From positions 1-35,103 of IMG/VR virus record IMGVR_UViG_3300034683_000182: 35,103 bases of DNA. One strand, 5' to 3'. Positions 30,173-35,103 of the stretch are shown piece after piece. Every line of letters begins with the position of its first letter. Positions within the stretch are counted from its first letter, which is position 1. The stretch is from a virus. The notes beneath the pieces are model-generated. The model did no database searches. It was not told the DNA's origin and was given only the letters and a program-made list of their open reading frames with translations. The translations under genes and the position numbers were made by a program.

Positions 30173-30670
30173 TTATAACCCTATTGTATCTAATGCATAA
30201 GTAGCTTCTTCATCAGTAAATCCTTCAAATGTTAACTGATCATATAAACCACTTCTTGAAAAAGCAGACATATCTAAATACTCTTTTCCTTTTTTAACTG
30301 CTTGCTCTTTCCAGTCAACTTGTATATTTTCTACAGCATATGCACTATCTTCTTCACTAAATCCTTCAAAAACTAATTGTTTTATTAATCCTGACTTTGA
30401 AAAACCAGTTAAGTCTAAATATGATTCAGCTTTTCTTATTGCATTCTTTTTAGACATTGTTTGTTCTGGTTGAGCTGGTTCTTCTTGCTTTACTTCTTCT
30501 GCAGGTTCTTCAGTAGTTGCTGATTCTTCTTGAGTTGCAGAAACTTCTGGAGCTCCTTGAGTGTCTTCTTTGTCTCCCCCACCACCAAGTGCACCTATAA
30601 CTAAAACGGCAACAATTAAAATAAACCACCATCTTTTAAAAATAGGCTTCTTTTCTTTGCTTTTTTCCAT
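30173..30670 (-). CDS. Membrane-anchored Ltp-like superinfection-exclusion protein
   Basis: A 165-residue protein. A basic start (EKSKEKKPIFKRWW) leads into one membrane helix (FILIVAVLVIGALG, residues 16-29), a long acidic and Pro/Glu/Thr linker (residues 33-70), then two Ltp-type repeats: 'ESYLDLTGFSKSGLIKQLVFEGFSEEDS' cut as ESYLDLTGFSKSGL then KQLVFEGFSEED, and KEYLDMSAFSRSGL then DQLTFEGFTDEE. In Streptococcus phage TP-J34 the lipoprotein Ltp with such repeats blocks DNA entry of other phages. Here no lipobox cysteine is present; the membrane helix is the anchor. Adjacent to int, as lysogenic conversion genes are. Confidence 0.8.
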   Translation of the reverse strand: MEKSKEKKPIFKRWWFILIVAVLVIGALGGGGDKEDTQGAPEVSATQEESATTEEPAEEVKQEEPAQPEQTMSKKNAIRKAESYLDLTGFSKSGLIKQLVFEGFSEEDSAYAVENIQVDWKEQAVKKGKEYLDMSAFSRSGLYDQLTFEGFTDEEATYALDTIGL

Positions 30671-30730
30671 TTTAATTCCCCCTTTTTGTAAGTTAATATA
30701 AGTATACCTTATATTCTAAATAATTTGAAA

Positions 30731-30783
30731 ATAAAAATAACCCCTTCGTCAGGTCATGCCTGGCCATAATCGGCTGAAGGGGT
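30731..30783 (-). terminator. Branched (three-way junction) terminator
   Basis: An 8-bp outer stem (30740-30747 with 30776-30783) encloses two small hairpins: CAGG/CCTG (750-753 with 759-762 of 30 kb) and GCC/GGC (763-765 with 772-774). On the minus strand, GAAGGGGT is followed by TATTTTTATTTT. It ends the small-gene operon at 30805-31641. The branched shape is unusual for an intrinsic terminator and might be an independent small RNA. Confidence 0.65.
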
Positions 30784-30804
30784 ATTGTCTTTATAATTAT
30801 TATA

Positions 30805-31089
30805 TCACTTTTCATGCTTAATATCATCTAAATTAATTTCATATAATTCATTCTTTCTTGCTTTTATAAGTTCTTCTAATTCTTCAATATCTTCAATCTT
30901 AGCTTGCTTTTTTATAAAATTCCTTGCAGTACTTCTATTTCTTAAATATCTAGCATGTTCTCTATTTTTTTCTTGCCACTTTTTATTCGCTTCAGTTTGA
31001 GCCTTAGTTTCCATATTATCTCCTTCATCATCTGGATCATAGTCAGGTACCATTAAATTAAAATTGAACCAATCTAAGTTATTTTCCAT
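30805..31089 (-). CDS. Third gene of the pseudoknot-leader operon, unknown
   Basis: A 94-residue protein from ATG 31089 (GGGGGTAAG upstream; an in-frame ATG at 31104 overlaps that site). The N-terminal third is acidic (VPDYDPDDEGDN), then comes a basic helical part 'KWQEKNREHARYLRNRSTARNFIKKQAKIEDIEELEELIKARKNEL'-type segment (described in pieces: KWQEKNREHARYLRNRSTAR, then IEDIEELEELIKARKNE). Similar small proteins with 'RSTAR.FI' occur in Firmicutes phages and plasmids without known function. Confidence 0.7.
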   Translation of the reverse strand: MENNLDWFNFNLMVPDYDPDDEGDNMETKAQTEANKKWQEKNREHARYLRNRSTARNFIKKQAKIEDIEELEELIKARKNELYEINLDDIKHEK

Positions 31090-31110
31090 AATGCTTACCC
31101 CCATTTTATA

Positions 31111-31139
31111 TACGGTTTTGAAGGATTACCGTAAACCTT
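31111..31139 (-). promoter_or_regulatory. Pseudoknot leader B (before the third operon gene)
   Basis: On the minus-strand RNA the order is AAGG (31139-31136), UACGGU (31133-31128), CCUU (31124-31121), CAAA, ACCGUA (31116-31111). AAGG pairs with CCUU and UACGGU with ACCGUA in an interleaved order, an H-type pseudoknot. It starts 7 bases after the preceding stop and ends 22 bases before ATG 31089. Confidence 0.55.
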
Positions 31140-31145
31140 TTAAAA

Positions 31146-31346
31146 TTATTTTTCCCAGTTATTTTCTTCTTCCCACTCTTTTTCTAATTCTAGCATTTCT
31201 TCATAATTCACTTCTCTGCCAACAAATTCGCTAAAATTTTCTTGAACTGAAGGTTCTCCACAATCATATGCTTTTTGTCCTTCTTCTTCTATAAATCCAT
31301 TAGCTATTAATCTCCACTCGCTATACTTCTGTTTTAAGTTCATCAT
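31146..31346 (-). CDS. Second gene of the pseudoknot-leader operon, acidic
   Basis: A 66-residue, strongly acidic protein (18 Asp/Glu against 7 Lys/Arg by count), rich in helix (NLKQKYSEWRLIANGFIEEE, then EEMLELEKEWEEENNW). A 'YDCGEPSVQENF' turn contains its only cysteine. No family recognised. Small acidic phage proteins often inhibit host nucleases by DNA mimicry, but no specific evidence is visible. ATG 31346 follows GGAGGG. Confidence 0.65.
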   Translation of the reverse strand: MMNLKQKYSEWRLIANGFIEEEGQKAYDCGEPSVQENFSEFVGREVNYEEMLELEKEWEEENNWEK

Positions 31347-31370
31347 TTTAATCCCTCCATATTTTTATTT

Positions 31371-31398
31371 TGGCGGTTTTTAGGTTTACCGCCAACCT
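31371..31398 (-). promoter_or_regulatory. Pseudoknot leader A (before the second operon gene)
   Basis: Minus-strand RNA order: AGGU (31398-31395), UGGCGGU (31394-31388), A, AACCU (31386-31382), AAAA, ACCGCCA (31377-31371). AGGU pairs with ACCU and UGGCGGU with ACCGCCA, interleaved as an H-type pseudoknot with a 4-base A-rich third loop. Compared with leader B, the second stem changes on both sides (GGCGGU/ACCGCC against UACGGU/ACCGUA), so pairing is preserved. Confidence 0.6.
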
Positions 31399-31404
31399 TT
31401 TATT

Positions 31405-31641
31405 TTAGTATTCTAGTTCTACTGTTGTTATTTCAACTTCTTCTTGTTCTTCTATGTCCCAAACTTCTACTGGAGAGTTCCAATTTGCCGCATCTGATAA
31501 GTCTGGATTGGTGTCTAGATCAAAATCTTCGAAAACTTTAAATGTTACTGAATACTCTTTTCCACTTTCATCTTTTCCAAAATCTTTAACCATTCTGTCT
31601 TCGATTACTTGAGCTTGTCCATTCATTTTAATTTTTAGCAT
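31405..31641 (-). CDS. First gene of the pseudoknot-leader operon, acidic
   Basis: A 78-residue protein with 21 acidic against 7 basic residues by count. It reads as beta-rich (MLKIKMNGQAQVIEDRMVKD, then YSVTFKVFEDFDL), and the C-terminus is VEVWDIEEQEEVEITTVELEY-like with alternating acidic/hydrophobic residues. No family recognised. It is first behind the consensus promoter at 31696-31725, so it is probably strongly expressed when that promoter is free. Confidence 0.65.
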   Translation of the reverse strand: MLKIKMNGQAQVIEDRMVKDFGKDESGKEYSVTFKVFEDFDLDTNPDLSDAANWNSPVEVWDIEEQEEVEITTVELEY

Positions 31642-31670
31642 TTTTCATATCCCCTTTGGTTTTATTTAGG

Positions 31671-31685
31671 AGGTTTTGTTAACCT
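31671..31685 (-). promoter_or_regulatory. Leader C hairpin (before the first operon gene)
   Basis: AGGTT (complement of 31681-31685) pairs with AACCT (complement of 31671-31675) across a 5-base loop, the same first stem as leader A. The second pseudoknot stem is missing here. It lies near the predicted mRNA 5' end, so it may protect or expose the transcript. Confidence 0.45.
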
Positions 31686-31695
31686 TCTATAATTA

Positions 31696-31725
31696 TATTA
31701 TACTATCGATAGTATAATAAGTCAA
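31696..31725 (-). promoter_or_regulatory. Near-consensus promoter with a 24-bp palindromic operator
   Basis: On the minus strand, TTGACT (31720-31725), 17 bases, then TATAAT (31697-31702). A perfect palindrome of 24 bases at 31696-31719 (half TATTATACTATC) fills the whole spacer and -10. It differs from the CI/Cro operator, so another repressor, phage or host, should bind. Expression of the three-gene operon would be silent when occupied. Confidence 0.8.
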
Positions 31726-31754
31726 CACTATTTTAAAAATAAATTAATTTTTTC

Positions 31755-31788
31755 CAAAAAAAATAAACCCCTGCGTTTGCAAGGGTTT
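31755..31788 (-). terminator. Terminator of the lysis cassette
   Basis: Arms 31765-31774 and 31779-31788 form a 10-bp stem with one G-U pair and a 4-base loop; on the minus strand it is followed by ATTTTTTTT. It separates the lysis genes from the accessory operon and its own promoter. Confidence 0.85.
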
Positions 31789-31798
31789 GATAATACTA

Positions 31799-32011
31799 TT
31801 ATATATTTATATTGTTTTCTTCTCTTTTTCCATCGACATATCCTTCTGTAAGGATATATATAATCAGAGTAGCAAATGCTGAAACTATAGCTGTTATTTG
31901 AGCTATTTCAGCTTCTGTAAAATTAATAGCTACAAGAATGGCCGTTATAAAACCTATAAGAGCTGCCCAAAACTTCCTGCTAGATAACTTCCTTTTCCAG
32001 TCTATTTTCAT
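31799..32011 (-). CDS. Holin (phi LC3-like family)
   Basis: A 70-residue protein. 'MKIDWKRKLSSRKFWAALIGFITAILVAINFTE' gives one membrane helix (residues 14-28), 'AEIAQITAIVSAFATLIIYILTEGYVDG' a second, followed by a charged C-terminus (KREENN). This is the layout of small class II holins of Firmicutes phages. It overlaps the endolysin gene by 4 bases (ATGA) and follows GGAGGTG, so the two are produced together. Confidence 0.85.
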   Translation of the reverse strand: MKIDWKRKLSSRKFWAALIGFITAILVAINFTEAEIAQITAIVSAFATLIIYILTEGYVDGKREENNINI

Positions 32012-33054
32012 TTAGCACCTCCACATTTTTCCGCTATATTATTTTGAACTACCCACATTTTCCAGTCCCAAGGATATTCTCTAAGGTCCTTTATGTGGCG
32101 CTCTGGACTATTTATTATATTAAGTTTTGCTAGATTATTTATTGCAGCTATCCCATGGTTCAAATCTTTTTCAGTTACTGGTTTTCTTTCCATTTCTCCA
32201 CCATCCTCTAATTTAACATTTGTGAAACTAATTCCTTTAAATCTTCGAGCATAAGGAAACATATTAGTTCTTTCTAAAGTTATGCCGTTTCTACTAAAAT
32301 TGCAATGAATCCACTTTCCATCTCCTGCATAAAGACCTACATGATTTACTCCAGGAGAATCTGGAGTTTGCATAAAGCCTAAATCTCCTAATCTTAAATC
32401 TGTAGGTTTTATTGAATTACTATCATTAAATTGGTGATATGTCCCATCTTTTACATTAACTCCTGCAGATAAATAACAATATCTTATAAATCCAGAGCAA
32501 TCCAAATGAGTAGGAATTCTAGGCGGAACAGCCTTTGCACCTAATTTATATTTTATATTTTTCGATTGTAGCATTATTGCTGTATCAATTATTTTATTTC
32601 TATTAACCAAAACTACACCTTCTTTCTGGTCATATTCGTATAGTTTATTTGATTCAATAACACTTATAAGTTTTGATGGATATCTTGGGTCTGTCGCATA
32701 GCCAGCCTTATATACTTCATTACAAGCTAATTTATAATCTTTTATTCCTGGTATTTTGCTATACCTGCTTACTTTTGTAAATCTTCTGACTTGATCATTA
32801 ACAGAATCTTGCCAGCTGTTATATAATTGAAATTCTGCCTTTACGGTCACATATTCATTTTTTAAGTACTCTTTAGTATTGATTGTGTATCCTTTGCCTT
32901 TAACTCCAAATAGATTTTTAGCTTCAATAGCTAGTTTTGATTTACCATAATTACTTTCAAGACATGCTTGAGCAAGAATCAATGAAGGTAAAATCTTTTG
33001 TTCTGGGTCAGCTATATAAATACATCTTGCTATTTCATTTATGAAAGGTTTCAT
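32008..33054 (-). CDS. Two-domain endolysin (glucosaminidase + NlpC/P60)
   Basis: A 348-residue protein from ATG 33054. Residues 1-140 are a GH73-type glucosaminidase ('LPSLILAQACLESNYGKSKL' with Glu33 catalytic; 'FGVKGKGY'; 'RYPSKLISVIE'). Residues 150-260 are an NlpC/P60 cysteine peptidase: Cys186 in 'HLDCSGFIRYCY', His238 in 'GVNHVGLYAG', His250 in 'KWIHC'. The last 65 residues (LNHGIAAINNLAKLNIINSPERH...) are probably a wall-targeting or accessory module. It cuts glycan and peptide bonds to release progeny. Confidence 0.9.
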   Translation of the reverse strand: MKPFINEIARCIYIADPEQKILPSLILAQACLESNYGKSKLAIEAKNLFGVKGKGYTINTKEYLKNEYVTVKAEFQLYNSWQDSVNDQVRRFTKVSRYSKIPGIKDYKLACNEVYKAGYATDPRYPSKLISVIESNKLYEYDQKEGVVLVNRNKIIDTAIMLQSKNIKYKLGAKAVPPRIPTHLDCSGFIRYCYLSAGVNVKDGTYHQFNDSNSIKPTDLRLGDLGFMQTPDSPGVNHVGLYAGDGKWIHCNFSRNGITLERTNMFPYARRFKGISFTNVKLEDGGEMERKPVTEKDLNHGIAAINNLAKLNIINSPERHIKDLREYPWDWKMWVVQNNIAEKCGGAK

Positions 33055-33425
33055 CAAACACTCTCCCTAAAATCCTCAGCTCCATAATCTACACTTTCAT
33101 TATTATTTATCTTAGAATCTATTATTTTTTCTCTTATTTTGCCTTTTCTTACATTTTCAAAGCCTGATTTTACGATTAAAGCAGTAAGCACTGGAGCTGA
33201 AAATAATACTGCTTGTTGCAAAGTAGCTATAGATAAATCAGTTGAATATGTTTTAACAGAAATATACAAACAAGTAAAAAATACAATAAATACTAAAAAA
33301 ATCACTAAAAACATTACTTTTTTACTTGCTTCAACATACATTTTCTCTTTTTTCTTGCTTTTTTCTTCATCTTTTAATTTTTTAATTTCAGCTTCAAGTA
33401 CTTCTATAGATTTTCTTGGTGACAT
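33054..33425 (-). CDS. Lysis-cassette membrane protein, holin-like
   Basis: A 123-residue protein: an N-terminal coiled coil (SIEVLEAEIKKLKDEEKSKKKEK), two hydrophobic segments (KVMFLVIFLVFIVFFTCLYI, about 36-55, and AVLFSAPVLTALIV, about 72-86), and a charged tail. It overlaps the endolysin gene and the XhlA-like gene at their ends. A holin-like or phage superfamily membrane role is plausible; I do not recognise the family with confidence. The second of two adjacent ATG codons (33425) is better spaced from AGGAGG. Confidence 0.7.
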   Translation of the reverse strand: MSPRKSIEVLEAEIKKLKDEEKSKKKEKMYVEASKKVMFLVIFLVFIVFFTCLYISVKTYSTDLSIATLQQAVLFSAPVLTALIVKSGFENVRKGKIREKIIDSKINNNESVDYGAEDFRESV

Positions 33426-33772
33426 CATTGCCTCCTTTCATTTCTTAATTCACACTTTTTTTCAACCCCATCAATTCTTTTATGGGCAGACTTTGAAGAT
33501 TCTTCTACAACAGTTACTCTTCTATCCAAAGAATCAAATTTTGTATCCATTGAATCCATTTTTTTCGTCATAGACTGAACATCTACACCAATATATTCAA
33601 TGGATTTCCTAAGCTCAATATGTCTTTCAGTTTGTTTTTCTTTTTCAGCTACGATTTCTTTTTCTCTAATTTCTTGAAGCCTTTTATTCTCAGTAGTTAT
33701 CTTGTGATAAGTTGCATAAACCCCAAGTAAAGCTACCCCTGTGCTAAACAATATACTAAGTTCTATTTGCAT
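33425..33772 (-). CDS. XhlA/BhlA-like lysis protein
   Basis: A 115-residue protein from ATG 33772 (GGAGGTGC; an in-frame GTG at 33778 is inside the site). One N-terminal membrane helix (IELSILFSTGVALLGVYATY) precedes a long coiled coil (RLQEIREKEIVAEKEKQTER... and SMTKKMDSMDTKFDSLDRRV). The layout matches XhlA-type proteins that accompany holins in PBSX-like phages. Lysis genes follow it. Confidence 0.75.
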   Translation of the reverse strand: MQIELSILFSTGVALLGVYATYHKITTENKRLQEIREKEIVAEKEKQTERHIELRKSIEYIGVDVQSMTKKMDSMDTKFDSLDRRVTVVEESSKSAHKRIDGVEKKCELRNERRQ

Positions 33773-33790
33773 GAGCACCTCCGTTTTTTA

Positions 33791-33818
33791 GAATAAAAAA
33801 GAGCCCTGCGGCTCTTTT
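33791..33818 (-). terminator. Terminator after the tyrosine recombinase
   Basis: AAAAGAGCC (33797-33805) and GGCTCTTTT (33810-33818) form a 9-bp stem with a 4-base loop; on the minus strand TTTTTTATTC follows. It ends the zinc-ribbon/recombinase pair and stands before the lysis genes, where no promoter fits, so read-through must supply the lysis cassette. Confidence 0.85.
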
Positions 33819-33820
33819 GG

Positions 33821-34816
33821 TTATGATATTAATTTACGATATTCTGACTTGATATGGTCCTTATTCATTACAGCATAAATCTGAGTAGTTGCTACACTTT
33901 CGTGACCCAAAATACTCTGAATTACAGTTATATCCATACCTGAGTTAAGAGCAAGTGTAGCAAAAGTATGCCTTAGTAGATGGGGATGCACTTTTCTATT
34001 AAGCTTAGCTGCTTCTCCAAGTCTTTTAATTTCTAGTTGTATTGCTCTTGCTCCTAAACGCATATAAGGCGCACGATAAGAAACGAATAGAGCGGGGTTT
34101 TTATCCTTCCTAGAGTTAATATACTCTTGTATAAATAACTTTGCTCTAGGGCTAAAATAAACCACTCTTTTCTTATTTCCTTTACCAAGTACCTCAACAC
34201 ATCTTTCATTGAAATCGACATCAGATATATTGAGTTGCTGAAGCTCTGTAAGTCTACACCCTGAGCTAGATAAAAACTCAACTAATGATTTCTCTCTGAT
34301 TGTCTTGCATGCATTTCTAACTTTTTCTAATTCTTCGCTTGTTAGAGCATGTCTTAAATCCCTTTTATTTAAGCTTGGAGTCTTAAGCTTCCTCATAGGG
34401 TCTTTATCAATGATTTCCTCATTGGCCATCCAGCTAAAAAACGATTTTAAGACGCTGAAATTTGTGGCCATAGTGCTTTCTTTTAAAACTTTTTCTTGGC
34501 TAATCAGAGCTAAATAATATCTTATATCGTGCGTGGTTATCATGCTGCATGGTTTTACTACCCTATCAGCAAAATGTTGCAGTTTTAGATTGTAGTTGTA
34601 AAGAGTATTAAGCTTTACTCCATCGATTTTCTTGGCGGCTAGGAAATAAGCTATCTTTTCTTTTAAATCGCTAACTACTAGATCATAGCTTTCCTTTTCA
34701 ACTAAATATCCGTTAAATGCTTCATCTAGGATAGCTCTCATGATTTTGGAATCAATATCAGCTATTTCTCCTAAATTTGCCATTATCTTGATTATTATTA
34801 GCTCTTTATTGTCCAT
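33821..34816 (-). CDS. Full-length tyrosine recombinase (XerC/D-like)
   Basis: A 331-residue protein from ATG 34816 (GGAGG 8 bases upstream; a GTG at 34825 overlaps that site). An N-terminal SAM-like core-binding domain (residues 40-135) precedes the catalytic domain with Arg188 (SGCRLTEL), Lys212 (GKGNKK), His279-x-x-Arg282 (HPHLLRHTF), His305 (LGHESV) and Tyr314 (TQIYAV), so it should be active. The phage already has a serine integrase, so a different job (dimer resolution, DNA inversion or mobilisation) is likely. It sits between tail and lysis genes with its own terminator. Confidence 0.92.
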   Translation of the reverse strand: MDNKELIIIKIMANLGEIADIDSKIMRAILDEAFNGYLVEKESYDLVVSDLKEKIAYFLAAKKIDGVKLNTLYNYNLKLQHFADRVVKPCSMITTHDIRYYLALISQEKVLKESTMATNFSVLKSFFSWMANEEIIDKDPMRKLKTPSLNKRDLRHALTSEELEKVRNACKTIREKSLVEFLSSSGCRLTELQQLNISDVDFNERCVEVLGKGNKKRVVYFSPRAKLFIQEYINSRKDKNPALFVSYRAPYMRLGARAIQLEIKRLGEAAKLNRKVHPHLLRHTFATLALNSGMDITVIQSILGHESVATTQIYAVMNKDHIKSEYRKLIS

Positions 34817-34976
34817 GCTCAGCACCTCCAGAAGGTAAAATAACCTTATCGGTTAAATCTAATTCGTGGCCAGCATTCCAAGCACATTCAAAACAAACTA
34901 CATTATCCCAAGCAAAAGCATAAAAAGGATAGTCGATTCTTTTCCCACATACATCACATACAGTTTTAATTTTCAT
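34806..34976 (-). CDS. Small zinc-ribbon protein paired with the recombinase
   Basis: A 56-residue protein (MKIKTVCDVCGKRIDYPFYAF...VVCFECAWNAGHELDLTD...). Two CxxC pairs (CDVC, residues 7-10; CFEC, residues 28-31) form a zinc ribbon. GGAGGAAG lies upstream. It overlaps the recombinase gene by 11 bases, so the two are one bicistron; it may assist recombination or regulate it. The gene begins inside the terminal repeat, so its start appears again at position 9 of the window. Confidence 0.75.
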   Translation of the reverse strand: MKIKTVCDVCGKRIDYPFYAFAWDNVVCFECAWNAGHELDLTDKVILPSGGAEHGQ

Positions 34977-35103
34977 TTAATCTTCCTCCATATACATTAC
35001 ACGCAGAAATTTAAAAAAATTTTTGTAATGTATAAAAAGGTTTCCTCTAAAAAAATAACGAGGGAAAATTATCCCTCGTTACTTCACAATTTTAAACTAT
35101 TGT
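34968..35103. repeat. Terminal direct repeat, right copy
   Basis: Identical to positions 1-136 except for A at 35094 where position 127 has T. The first 126 bases match perfectly; the mismatch lies only 10 bases from the end of the window. That pattern fits an assembly overlap with a read-end variant or error, rather than a biological repeat, but a minor variant in the population is possible. Confidence 0.9.
35049..35081 (-). terminator. Second copy of the tail-operon terminator
   Basis: The same stem and T run as at 82-114, present because of the terminal repeat (35056-35065 with 35072-35081). In the circular molecule there is only one. Confidence 0.8.

Noticed and set aside
30173-30670. 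Lipoprotein signal in the Ltp-like protein
   Set aside because: No cysteine follows the hydrophobic segment, so lipid attachment is not supported.
31090-31690. Pseudoknot leaders as the RNA antitoxin of a type III toxin-antitoxin system
   Set aside because: Such antitoxins are tandem repeats before one toxin gene; here single elements precede different genes, and no ToxN-like protein was recognised.

Overview
The window looks like a complete, circularly mapping genome of a small temperate phage with a contractile tail (PBSX-type myovirus) from a low-GC Firmicute, most likely a clostridial host. This rests on the strongly AT-rich sequence, AGA/ATA-rich codon use, strong AGGAGG ribosome sites and the gene content. 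The last 136 bases repeat the first 136 with one mismatch, and a small zinc-ribbon gene begins inside that repeat. The simplest reading is a circle of about 34,967 bp opened at an arbitrary point.

Layout. Nearly everything is on the minus strand, so the gene order runs from high to low coordinates. Positions 27.2-30.1 kb hold the only plus-strand genes, the lysogeny arm: a CI-type repressor, an ImmA/IrrE-type protease coupled to it, and a large serine integrase. Divergent from it is the early lytic operon (27.06 to 19.26 kb): Cro-like repressor, small unknowns, Rha/KilAC antirepressor, replisome organizer with an internal iteron array (probable origin), SSB, a sigma-region-4-like regulator, dimeric dUTPase, an HNH protein and several small unknowns. 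It ends at a terminator at 19.03 kb. A short tyrosine recombinase-like gene (18.4-19.0 kb) separates it from the late operon.

Late operon (18.25 kb down to the left edge): HNH endonuclease, TerS, TerL, HK97-type portal, prohead protease and capsid, head-tail connectors, sheath, tube, tail-assembly chaperone with a canonical -1 frameshift site (A AAA AAC), tape measure, a baseplate series matching PBSX XkdP-XkdU, a tail fibre, and two tandem CD1375/XkdX-like peptides. Across the circle junction it continues into a zinc-ribbon/tyrosine-recombinase pair and a lysis cassette (XhlA-like protein, membrane protein, two-domain endolysin, holin).

Between lysis and integrase lies an accessory segment (30.2-31.75 kb). 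It has a near-consensus promoter with a perfect 24-bp palindrome in its spacer, three small proteins (the first two strongly acidic), and a repeated leader that can fold as an H-type pseudoknot before the second and third genes. Beyond a three-way-junction terminator is a membrane-anchored Ltp-like superinfection-exclusion candidate. This segment is the least explained part of the window.

All functions are inferred from sequence and recalled family knowledge; no database search was run. No tRNA, rRNA, CRISPR array or insertion sequence was seen, and no stretch over 300 bases lacks a gene.
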